From IMG/VR virus record IMGVR_UViG_3300029811_000080, positions 1 to 42,033 of that record: a DNA stretch of 42,033 nt. The stretch is one strand, 5' to 3'. Below are positions 5,520 to 12,995 of this stretch, in pieces. This stretch comes from a virus. Every line of letters starts with the position of its first letter. Position 1 is the first letter of the stretch. The position numbers were made by a program, and so were the translations under genes. A model generated the notes under the pieces. That model searched no databases. It saw only the letters and a program-made list of their open reading frames with translations, and was not told where the DNA came from.

Positions 5520-7055
5520 TTAAAATCCTCCTCCACTTATTACCAGCGTGCTTCCAAGTCCGCCCTGAATCAGGTTGCCTACACCTATTCGACTATCAGG
5601 ACTTTCTATCAAACCATGTTTCTCTGAATGAAATACGAAATTATTGTTTATTGCACCAGTCCATATCTCCCAATGAGTATCAATATCAACATGTTTAGTT
5701 GCAGTTTTAAGTGTTGTGAAATCTCCTACAAGTTCGCCAATCTCAACATTTCGTATCCTGTTCATATTATCCTGCATAACATCTGTGAAATCTGATACTT
5801 TCTTATTGACATCTATAGTTAAAACTTTCTCAGAAAGGTTATTGGTAGCATTAAAAGAATAGGAAACAGATAATATTGTATATGTTTGACTGCTAATACC
5901 ATGCCAAGGTAAATCAACTATGCATGTATTCCCTGCAGTGATAGTTATTACTCCTTTTATGTTTATTGTCCCCTGAATCTTTGGGTCTTTATTTTCTGCC
6001 AGGAAAGCTGTAGCCTTTTCATTAGCCTCAACATAACTTTTTATGTTAGAATCTTTGATTATTTTAGTTTTAGGACCATAAGCAGTGATACTTGTAACAT
6101 CATGTATATATTTTAAGATAGGTGCTAATCTTTCGTATTCCATGAAAACTGAGCCCGCAGCAGGGATATTTTCGCCTGCAGTTGTGCCTGAAGTGAACAC
6201 TATCTGTTTATTATGGAAATCAAGTAACCATTTTGAATCTTTAGTGGCAGGGTCATCCATATTAATTATACCCCCAGGCTGGATTATAGCAGGATTAGTC
6301 CCACTTGTATATACTCGAGTATTATGCGGTTTATCAGTTAAAGTGAACACGCTGCCTGTACCGTCAGATTTTAAATATTGTGAATTACCAGTAAGCACCC
6401 TATCACCATATACCCAAACTTTATTAAATATTTCTCTATCTTCTTTCTTGAATTTTGCACGGATTACATTAGTCTTATCAAATGTTTCGCCGCTTGATAT
6501 GGTAGATTTTAATATAAAATTTACATCTTTGTCTTCATCAACGAACCAATAACAATCCGCAAGCTCTGCCAATTCATTAAGAGAATTAAATATATGTTTA
6601 TGGTTAAAACCTATGGCTCCTATTGTGACCCCTGTAGAAAGATTAATATTATTGACTGACACTAAACCCTCGGCATTATTGGCAATGATAGTTTTTGCTA
6701 TCAAGCCTGCATCCTTATTTTTATATATTATCGGACTAACAGTCATATCCTGCAGCACTGCCCCGTAATCCCTGCCTCTTATTGTTACTCTTTCTTCACT
6801 AGCATCACCATCAAAACTTATGTCTTCTATTATGCCTGTAAAGATTTTTGTTGTTGCAGGGTTTGTATCCTTATCCGCATAAATTATAACTTCATCATTC
6901 AGATTAAATGTATTATTATACATGCCTGTGAAATTCTCAAACTCTACTGAGAAATTTGAGGCTGCATTGAAATCTCCTATGTTACGTTCTACATCAATAT
7001 TTAAAGAATCCTGGTATGTTGTACCACCGATAGTAATCTTTGTGTATATTGTCAT
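5520..7055 (-). CDS. Tail hub / baseplate protein (gp27/GpD-like)
   Basis: The 511-residue protein begins with a beta-rich domain (about 1-90) containing FSVEFENFTGMYNNTFNLNDEVIIY and FTGIIEDISFDG, as in hub proteins such as Mu gp44, T4 gp27 and lambda-type tail proteins. A middle region holds LNELAELADCYWFVDEDKDVNF, the segment that in hubs precedes the second barrel, then an inserted domain and a C-terminal Gly-rich tail. It directly follows the tape measure gene with no gap. A hub that caps the tube and contacts the cell envelope is the expected role. Confidence 0.65.
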   Translation of the reverse strand: MTIYTKITIGGTTYQDSLNIDVERNIGDFNAASNFSVEFENFTGMYNNTFNLNDEVIIYADKDTNPATTKIFTGIIEDISFDGDASEERVTIRGRDYGAVLQDMTVSPIIYKNKDAGLIAKTIIANNAEGLVSVNNINLSTGVTIGAIGFNHKHIFNSLNELAELADCYWFVDEDKDVNFILKSTISSGETFDKTNVIRAKFKKEDREIFNKVWVYGDRVLTGNSQYLKSDGTGSVFTLTDKPHNTRVYTSGTNPAIIQPGGIINMDDPATKDSKWLLDFHNKQIVFTSGTTAGENIPAAGSVFMEYERLAPILKYIHDVTSITAYGPKTKIIKDSNIKSYVEANEKATAFLAENKDPKIQGTINIKGVITITAGNTCIVDLPWHGISSQTYTILSVSYSFNATNNLSEKVLTIDVNKKVSDFTDVMQDNMNRIRNVEIGELVGDFTTLKTATKHVDIDTHWEIWTGAINNNFVFHSEKHGLIESPDSRIGVGNLIQGGLGSTLVISGGGF

Positions 7056-8630
7056 TTATCCTAAACTTACCTTTTTGTTTAATTCTCTCTGCAATTGGTC
7101 AGCAATATCTCTGCCATTGAAACCATTGAGGTTATTGATATAGATGGTTATACCTTTTTTGTCATGATTATCATGATACTTATCTAAAGGTATTACTGCT
7201 TCTGGTCCAGCTTCCCCTATCAAAGCTAATGTAGGTTTGTTGATAATACCTCCTTCTGCTAATCTAGGTAAACTTAATTCTGAGGCATAGGATAGATTTA
7301 CTCCGAAAGATTTTCCTCCTATCCCAGGAACCCAACTAGGGATACTTACTTGTATCTTATTTAATGCTCCTATCACGAAATTAATTGCTTTAATCCATAC
7401 ATTAGCCCAAGATTCTGCAAGTCCTATCATGAAATTTACTCCGCCCTTAAAAGTATCTTTAATGCCGGTCCAAAGTTCACCAAAGAAACCTTTTAAGACT
7501 TCCCAATGCTTAATCACAAGCCCTAAAGGGTGATAATCTAAGAATAATTGTTTAATCCATTTCATAGATTTCCAAAATACATCTTTGATGCCGCCCCATA
7601 ATTTAACAAAGAAAACAGAAATAGCATCCCAATGTTTCCAAAGAAAATAACCTACAACTATCACTGCTGCTATTGCTGCAATTATGGCTAACAATACTGC
7701 CCATACTGGAGCACCTGCTATTGAAACTGCTCCCATACCTGCTGCAACTAAACCTAAACCTGCTGATATTGCAGGTAACATTCCGACTATGATTAATAAT
7801 GGTCCTCCAATTAACGCCAAAGCTGTACCTGCGCCTAATGTTATCGCGGTCCATTTTGCAATAGTAGGATGTGCTTGAAAGAAGTCTAAGACAGGGGTAA
7901 ACAATTCAATAGCCCGTTCTATGATTGGGAGGAAATGTTCGCCTAATTCTACTTTGGCATTCGCCCATGCAGCACCCATCTGCTGAGTCTGGATTGCTAC
8001 ACCATTCTCAATAGTGCCTATGCGTTCAGCGTTCTCAGTCAGAGCAGCCATTGTAGCGTTCATAAAAGCAGTCTTTTTCTCTGCATCGGTGAGTTCGTCT
8101 GAAGCTTTGCCTAATGATTCAGCAAAACCATCATAAGCGCCTTGAGTATCTACCATTATACCAAGATTATCCAGAATTAATTTCGACTGCCTGCCGATTC
8201 CAGTTGTGATGTCTTCGATTGCTTTCCCCACTTGGGATCCTGTAGCTTGCGAAGCTGCCAATGCACCTTCAAACATAGAAGGTAAAGCATTAGGATCTAT
8301 CCCTAATAACATTGCCTGGTTAGCCTGAGTCATCAACCCCACATCAGATACTGTCCCTCGAGTGGCTTCCTGTAATTTCTTCATCATGGCAGGCGCATCT
8401 TTGCCTAACATATTATTAAAAGCATCCATGATCGGAGCTGCACTCCCTGCTTCTTTAGCAAAATTTGTGATTAATGCAGCACCACCCACACCTGCAGCAG
8501 TTATTCCTGTCCCTATCGCTACCAGTTTCTTATCTACTTTTTCAAAAGTTTTAGAAAAATCATCTATTGCAGATATAACTATAGCTACACCTGCACCTCC
8601 TGCTGCACCTGCTAACAGACCGCCTACCAT
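7056..8630 (-). CDS. Tail tape measure protein
   Basis: The 524-residue protein has a Gly/Ala-rich N-terminus, long helical stretches, a cluster of hydrophobic segments (about 235-345) and the C-terminal motif PTLALIGEAGPEAVIPLD, which is widespread in phage tape measures. It follows the tail chaperone frames, overlapping the extension's stop by TAATG, the usual order. With about 1.5 angstroms of tail per residue, a tail of roughly 80 nm is expected. The hydrophobic block may enter the host membrane during DNA delivery. Confidence 0.85.
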   Translation of the reverse strand: MVGGLLAGAAGGAGVAIVISAIDDFSKTFEKVDKKLVAIGTGITAAGVGGAALITNFAKEAGSAAPIMDAFNNMLGKDAPAMMKKLQEATRGTVSDVGLMTQANQAMLLGIDPNALPSMFEGALAASQATGSQVGKAIEDITTGIGRQSKLILDNLGIMVDTQGAYDGFAESLGKASDELTDAEKKTAFMNATMAALTENAERIGTIENGVAIQTQQMGAAWANAKVELGEHFLPIIERAIELFTPVLDFFQAHPTIAKWTAITLGAGTALALIGGPLLIIVGMLPAISAGLGLVAAGMGAVSIAGAPVWAVLLAIIAAIAAVIVVGYFLWKHWDAISVFFVKLWGGIKDVFWKSMKWIKQLFLDYHPLGLVIKHWEVLKGFFGELWTGIKDTFKGGVNFMIGLAESWANVWIKAINFVIGALNKIQVSIPSWVPGIGGKSFGVNLSYASELSLPRLAEGGIINKPTLALIGEAGPEAVIPLDKYHDNHDKKGITIYINNLNGFNGRDIADQLQRELNKKVSLG

Positions 8631-8794
8631 TATCTTTTTCCTCTTGACATTTGCTTTCTTTCTGCCTTTTTCATTTCTTTCTTCTGTTTCTTGTTTTCTC
8701 TGTTCTTTGCACTGACCAATAAGTTTATTTCAGGATATGTTAATCGGGGGATATTAAAGAAATTATATCCTTGTTTATGAAGCCATAATATCAT
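8630..8794 (-). CDS. Tail assembly chaperone extension (reached by -1 frameshift)
   Basis: This 54-residue basic frame (MILWLHKQGYNFFNIPRLTY, then a Lys/Arg-rich tail) ends at the tape measure start. Read upstream, the same frame stays open without a stop through nine A residues at the end of the preceding chaperone gene, so a -1 slip there would fuse the two. That is the G/GT arrangement of lambda-like tail chaperones. The internal ATG at 8794 has no good ribosome site, which favours frameshifting over independent initiation. Confidence 0.65.
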   Translation of the reverse strand: MILWLHKQGYNFFNIPRLTYPEINLLVSAKNRENKKQKKEMKKAERKQMSRGKR

Positions 8795-8805
8795 ATCCCC
8801 ATTAT

Positions 8806-9183
8806 TTACTTTTTTTTTAACTCAAGTTCATTATTTTCTATCACTGTCTCTGCTTTCTCACTCATCTTTTCCTGGGTTACGTCAAGGCTTACTGCAAGAA
8901 TAGCTATGGCTATCGCATTTGCATAAGAAGGTTTTATGTCTTGCAATTTCTTTTCATCCATAACGGGTTTCACCAATCCTAACAAGATTATCTCATTATC
9001 AGATCTTAACTTTTCTTCCTGACTCCCAGAAGTTGCTTTTGAGTATATTGTTCTTAGTTGTCCTCTTGAAAGAGGTCTTATCATTACAGTGGGTTTATTT
9101 TCCAACAATTCAAGTATTACTTCTTCAGCAATTAAATTACCATCTTCTCCCCTTTCAAATAACATAGTGTTTTCTTCTAACAT
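8806..9183 (-). CDS. Tail assembly chaperone (gpG-like)
   Basis: The 125-residue protein sits just before the tape measure gene, where tail chaperones are found. It has an acidic beta N-terminus and helical middle (MIRPLSRGQLRTIYSKATS, ANAIAIAILAVSLDV) and ends ELELKKK. The last codons hold nine A residues on the coding strand (8818-8810) right before the stop at 8806, a likely -1 slippery site into the frame at 8794-8630. The start at 9183 has GGAGGA. The family name is assigned by position and architecture. Confidence 0.65.
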   Translation of the reverse strand: MLEENTMLFERGEDGNLIAEEVILELLENKPTVMIRPLSRGQLRTIYSKATSGSQEEKLRSDNEIILLGLVKPVMDEKKLQDIKPSYANAIAIAILAVSLDVTQEKMSEKAETVIENNELELKKK

Positions 9184-9198
9184 TTTATTCCTCCTTAA

Positions 9199-9816
9199 CT
9201 AAATCATAATTACCTCAATAGGATAATATAATTTGTTTGTTTTAATTGTTTCAATTCTTATAAATTTGTTTGTCTGAGGTTCGATTATCCACACCTTTTT
9301 ATTATGATCAACCATAATATTAAACGCATGTATCTTGCTCCAGGCAATACCTAAAGCGAACTGCTTAAGTCCAGTATTCCAGTACCCCATCAATGCAAAA
9401 CTAAACTCATCACAGTCATGCTTTTCTTTTACCCATTTCTTTGATTCAAGTTTGGTAGCTTTACTGAAAGCCCTGGCTTTTGTCATGCTTGTAAGACCAT
9501 AAATGACATCTGATAAATGAACATTCTTACAATGAGATTCAAGTAAATGTCTCATATCTTTGATGTGCATCTCACCTAACTTCTCAGGCTGTTTAATGAT
9601 AGCACTTAAGTTCTGCTTTTTCAATGATGCAATCTCTCTTAATAAGTCGTTGATATGTAATCTAAGGTCGTTAACCTCTAATTTCTCTAACCTAATTTCA
9701 TCCAAATACTTTACATTTAATTTATCTATATTTAGCTTTAGTTTATATATTTCATCACCAAATAACTTGATATATTGTCTTTCAATGAAATTCTTATAAA
9801 AAATAAAAAAGTCCAT
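9199..9816 (-). CDS. Papain/transglutaminase-like cysteine hydrolase
   Basis: I chose ATG 9816, just after the upstream stop. The 205-residue protein has an N-terminal coiled coil (about 20-75) and a C-terminal domain with HDCDEFSF (Cys135), KIHAFNIMV (His163) and WIIEPQTN (Glu179). This C/H/E order, with CDxF, HAxN and EPQ, is what I recall from the papain-like domain of MOA-related agglutinins and transglutaminase-like enzymes. In a tail module it may cleave envelope or capsid proteins. Archaeal viruses do carry such folds as pseudomurein endopeptidases, but that substrate is not shown here. Confidence 0.5.
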   Translation of the reverse strand: MDFFIFYKNFIERQYIKLFGDEIYKLKLNIDKLNVKYLDEIRLEKLEVNDLRLHINDLLREIASLKKQNLSAIIKQPEKLGEMHIKDMRHLLESHCKNVHLSDVIYGLTSMTKARAFSKATKLESKKWVKEKHDCDEFSFALMGYWNTGLKQFALGIAWSKIHAFNIMVDHNKKVWIIEPQTNKFIRIETIKTNKLYYPIEVIMI

Positions 9817-9820
9817 GTTT

Positions 9821-10861
9821 TTACCACGGATTATATAAATGCGTACGATCAAAAGCAGAACCTGTCACATGCTGAGGTCGGATATCAAAACTTAGCTCGT
9901 TTGCACCGTCTGTTGTGCTGGGGTTATCCATGCTGGTTATGTGGCACCCACTCATATAAAATATTGAGTGTTTACTTCCAACTGCAGTGATGTCAGCGTT
10001 TAGATCCAGAGTGGTATTAAACTCACTGCCACCTTTGTAATATTTCTCATATAACCATGCTGCATCCTGGCCGTCAAGGTCTGCTGTAACCGAAAGAGAA
10101 TAATCCCGGTTTCCATTATATGGCGTGCCTATAACTCTGCTTCCATTGAGGTAATGTGGAGCTGTCATATTACCTGCAACAGCAAACGTAACTTCTTTGG
10201 CAGTATCCATGGGACTGCCTGCAACTGTCAATAGACTATCTTCCCACATGTACGGTGTTAAGTATTGAGTTCCGCTATTGATTAATGTTGTTGTAGTCCC
10301 TGAAGAGAATATTATATGTTCTGCGATATAATCCACTTCTATTGTTGTTTTCTCACCTTGGGATAATGTAAGTGTGGTTGTGTTAGAAACAACACCTTTC
10401 ACAGACCTTATAAAATTTCTTCCAGTTCCCGGAGATTGTTTTGAATCTTCTATTGTAAAACTCATTGGCGCAGGATGAGAATTTGTGCCTGAAGTGAATG
10501 GACTTTGCCAAACATCACTATCAACTTCGCTTACTGCATGCGTGCATGTTGTTGCTGTTGCCCCGGATACTTCAACAGTAGATCCAATTGCATAAAACAT
10601 AAGCCTCATATCATGAGCATTATAAGTTAGTGTACCAGTTACATCATGATGTCCCCTGTCCATTGTGTCATAAGACCTGGAAGCAGTGCCCATATATCTA
10701 TCTTCCATATAAGTCTCAGCATCATCTATGGTATGGTCTGTCACCTGACCTAGCCAAAATGTACTTCCTGCAACGCTGTCTGCACCGTTCGCATTATTCG
10801 CATAAGTCCCACTTTCATGGATGCCTAACACTTTATTCATATCGCTTAGAAATCTTGCCAC
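9821..10861 (-). CDS. Major tail tube protein
   Basis: This protein of about 346 residues is beta-rich and Thr/Ser/Gly-rich, with an HK97-gpV-like layout: N-terminal SGTYANNANGADSV, central long strands and a C-terminal SFDIRPQHVTGS. It lies between connector/terminator genes and the chaperone gene, the standard site of the tube protein. I prefer the GTG at 10861, nine bases after GGAGG; a GTG at 10870 is too close to that site. At about 346 residues it is longer than simple tube proteins, so an extra surface domain is likely. Confidence 0.65.
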   Translation of the reverse strand: MARFLSDMNKVLGIHESGTYANNANGADSVAGSTFWLGQVTDHTIDDAETYMEDRYMGTASRSYDTMDRGHHDVTGTLTYNAHDMRLMFYAIGSTVEVSGATATTCTHAVSEVDSDVWQSPFTSGTNSHPAPMSFTIEDSKQSPGTGRNFIRSVKGVVSNTTTLTLSQGEKTTIEVDYIAEHIIFSSGTTTTLINSGTQYLTPYMWEDSLLTVAGSPMDTAKEVTFAVAGNMTAPHYLNGSRVIGTPYNGNRDYSLSVTADLDGQDAAWLYEKYYKGGSEFNTTLDLNADITAVGSKHSIFYMSGCHITSMDNPSTTDGANELSFDIRPQHVTGSAFDRTHLYNPW

Positions 10862-10862
10862 C

Positions 10863-11120
10863 TTAATCACCCTCCTTTATCTTGAAATGTTTTTTTAGCT
10901 TTTTTACTACATCATTCCTCAAAGAAACTTTATCTGTTTTCAGAGCTTCAATGAGTTCCTGCTTGCTTGTGAACATCCGTAATATATCTTCTGCTGTCTC
11001 ATCACCGATTCCGTTTATTTTTTTCAGGTCGTTAACAAATAAATCAGAAGATTTCTCTACCAGGTTCTTATCTTCTTTAGTGACTGTTTGGGCATACCCT
11101 TTCTCATCTCTGTCTGCCAT
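10863..11120 (-). CDS. Helix-hairpin-helix protein, 85 aa
   Basis: Residues 32-50 read LKKINGIGDETAEDILRMF, a standard helix-hairpin-helix with the GIG turn that binds the DNA backbone without sequence specificity. The rest is helical and basic. A DNA-binding protein between tail genes is unusual; in phages HhH domains sometimes serve as protein docking modules on the tail. The gene follows the KTASV-repeat gene by two bases. The role is uncertain. Confidence 0.6.
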   Translation of the reverse strand: MADRDEKGYAQTVTKEDKNLVEKSSDLFVNDLKKINGIGDETAEDILRMFTSKQELIEALKTDKVSLRNDVVKKLKKHFKIKEGD

Positions 11121-11122
11121 TT

Positions 11123-11365
11123 TCAGTTTTTGATATATTGACTTGCTTCTATCTTTGTGCAGCCCAATTCTAATGCCACATCTTTTGTTGTCAAACCTGC
11201 CTTAGATAGTCGTTTAGCTTTGTCTGCTATCGGTTCTGAGGCTGTCTTTACTGAGGCTGTCTTTACTGAGGCTGTCTTTGCTTTCTTTTCAATTTTTACC
11301 GGGATTCCCGGTGTGTTCATTTCTTTATTTGCCTGTGGTCTTGTGTGTTGCATTCCAAAATCCAT
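11123..11365 (-). CDS. Repeat-linker protein with C-terminal helix-turn-helix
   Basis: I chose ATG 11365 because GGAGG lies upstream; the open frame extends further but lacks a site. The 80-residue product has a Pro-rich start, three tandem KTASV repeats (residues about 34-48), then ADKAKRLSKAGLTTKDVALELGCTKIEASQYI, a homeodomain-like helix-turn-helix. The adjacent gene also carries a DNA-binding fold. It may be a tail-associated linker or a late regulator tucked into the operon. Confidence 0.55.
   Translation of the reverse strand: MDFGMQHTRPQANKEMNTPGIPVKIEKKAKTASVKTASVKTASEPIADKAKRLSKAGLTTKDVALELGCTKIEASQYIKN
11236..11280 (-). repeat. Three tandem 15-bp repeats
   Basis: CTGAGGCTGTCTTTA occurs at 11236, 11251 and 11266 (the last with one change), encoding KTASV three times on the - strand. 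Perfect DNA identity suggests recent slippage. Confidence 0.85.
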
Positions 11366-11378
11366 GTTAATCCCTCCG

Positions 11379-11831
11379 TTAGATGTCATAAAAATTGTAT
11401 TGAATATTAAGTAACCTTGATTTAGGCTGGTCCTCACCGTCTTCATCTACTTCAACTGCGCTAAGTAACTTGAAATTATGAAGATAATTTGCTATGCTCC
11501 CAGTAGAAGCAGTGAATTGTATATCTCGTAATCTTTTGTAACAATCATTTGCTAGCTCATCTTTTTCTTTCTGATTTCTGCCCCAGATTCTAATCTCTAA
11601 GTTCAGGATTACATCCATTGCATTGGTCTGCATTCCGGAAGATGTCCCTGAAAAGTTTGTAAGTTTTATTGTGATTAGAGGATATTCTACTTTCCTTTGA
11701 GGGTAACTTGTCATTACAAATTTAGACTGAGTAGTTCTTGCAGCAGTTAGGGGATCAGTGATATTACTAAGAAAATCATTTTTAATGAAAAATAGTATGT
11801 CTCTTGGAAATGTGCCTGATTCTATTACCAT
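11379..11831 (-). CDS. Tail terminator / head-tail joining protein
   Basis: This 150-residue protein has the pattern of gpU/gp17-type tail terminators: an N-terminal helical part (IKNDFLSNITDPLTAA), the strand YPLITIKLTNFSG, a central strand DVILNLEIRIWGRNQKEKDELANDCYKRL (strand then helix) and a C-terminal strand pair. It sits after the gp10-like gene and before the tube gene, as expected. GAGGATAC precedes the start. The name is by fold pattern and position. Confidence 0.6.
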   Translation of the reverse strand: MVIESGTFPRDILFFIKNDFLSNITDPLTAARTTQSKFVMTSYPQRKVEYPLITIKLTNFSGTSSGMQTNAMDVILNLEIRIWGRNQKEKDELANDCYKRLRDIQFTASTGSIANYLHNFKLLSAVEVDEDGEDQPKSRLLNIQYNFYDI

Positions 11832-11893
11832 GTATCCTCGCTTGAATCCTAACTTAACTAAGCCTCGCTTGACTTAATTATACTTTCAATGAC

Positions 11894-11922
11894 TCACAAT
11901 TATTTAAATGTATTGATTTTTT
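11894..11922 (-). promoter_or_regulatory. Candidate promoter, copy 1 of a 29-bp repeat
   Basis: A 29-bp sequence here is identical to 22545-22573. On the - strand it contains ACATTTAAATA, a plausible TATA element, and precedes the tail terminator gene by about 70 bases. The leader downstream holds two copies of TCAAGCGAGG. Confidence 0.5.
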
Positions 11923-12291
11923 TTATAACTGTGAAAGGCTGTCTCTTATGATCAACCTGAACTTGTCCCGATTTCTTGCTATGGAATTAGCAAAATGATG
12001 CCTTGCTTTTATCCTGCTAGTTCCAAATTCTAACCCTTCAGGATAATCTAATGGCGTGAAAACTACTGCATCATAATCAAACTGTTCCATAGCAACAGAG
12101 TTCATAAACCTTCCTGTGTCAACGCTGGTAGGTTCAGCTTTTCTTCCTGCAATACTTTCTTTCACTTCATTTCGGCCTAATCTTCCTGCTTTAGCAATTC
12201 CCTGTTTCAATAAACTGTCTGCATGTTTTGTCTTTGCAACCAAGAACTGCTGAGTCTTAGCCAAACCTGTGACACTCATCTTTATTGGCAT
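11923..12291 (-). CDS. HK97 gp10-like tail completion protein
   Basis: The 122-residue basic protein begins MPIKMSVTGLAKTQQFLVAK and has a long N-terminal helix with GRLGRNEVKESIAGRKAEPTSVDTGRFMNSV followed by strands (DAVVFTPLDYPEGLEFGTSR) and a final helix. VDTGRxxxS and EFGT are the markers of HK97-gp10-like (minor tail / tail completion) proteins. It joins the tube to the head connector. Start and stop abut its neighbours. Confidence 0.7.
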   Translation of the reverse strand: MPIKMSVTGLAKTQQFLVAKTKHADSLLKQGIAKAGRLGRNEVKESIAGRKAEPTSVDTGRFMNSVAMEQFDYDAVVFTPLDYPEGLEFGTSRIKARHHFANSIARNRDKFRLIIRDSLSQL

Positions 12292-12995
12292 TAGCTTTCA
12301 CCTATGAATGAGCCAGCAGTTAATTTCCTGATATAAACCTTTTTGTATATCTGGACTGCGCCAACTTCTATAGGCAACCCCCCAATAGGGATCATAGTAA
12401 AATTATCTGCCTGGATTGGGCTTCCATTCATTCCGATCTTAACTTTAAATATGCTTCCTGTACTTGTGAAGTCAAGGGAACCATTAACAAATAATCTCTG
12501 GTCATGAAGACTTAATTTACCTTGTTCTACAAGGTTATAATCTTCTGAACCATACTTGTTATTTAAAGGGAATACTATTCCTGAAGTCCATACTGTTGAA
12601 CCTGTAACCTCTGATAATGTGACTTCATCATCATATACTGAACCTGTGACCATAGAATAATATTTGATAGTGATAGGTTTGCCTGCATAATCTACCATCC
12701 TTTTAAATCCTAATGAGAAGTTATTAGCCAAATTACTTTCTTCAGATAATTTAACTACATCATAACTTACACTGATAGGAGTATCATTATATACTTTAAT
12801 TAGGAATGTGATTACTGTCCCGGTATCATTATGAACTACAGTATAATCTAAGTCTATGTATAGATAACTACCGCTATGAGTTACAAGGAATCTCCCGCCT
12901 ACTGTCTTGATAGTATTGGCTAATGTTAATGTCCTGTTCTTATTACCTGAAGTTCCTGTTAAATTGGCACCTGTATAATCTTCTGTATCGCTCAT
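12291..12995 (-). CDS. Virion-associated beta protein, 234 aa
   Basis: ATG 12995 overlaps the upstream stop by ATGA and has GGGGGA six bases before it; the ATG at 13004 lies on top of that site. The protein is beta-rich, Thr/Ser/Asn-rich and lacks cysteines and a signal peptide. It lies between the giant LamG protein and the gp10-like gene. It is probably structural or a partner of the LamG protein, but the family is not recognised. Confidence 0.55.
   Translation of the reverse strand: MSDTEDYTGANLTGTSGNKNRTLTLANTIKTVGGRFLVTHSGSYLYIDLDYTVVHNDTGTVITFLIKVYNDTPISVSYDVVKLSEESNLANNFSLGFKRMVDYAGKPITIKYYSMVTGSVYDDEVTLSEVTGSTVWTSGIVFPLNNKYGSEDYNLVEQGKLSLHDQRLFVNGSLDFTSTGSIFKVKIGMNGSPIQADNFTMIPIGGLPIEVGAVQIYKKVYIRKLTAGSFIGES

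Noticed and set aside
8794-8806. Independent start at ATG 8794 for the chaperone extension
   Set aside because: No ribosome site precedes it and the frame is open upstream through the A run, so frameshifting explains it better.
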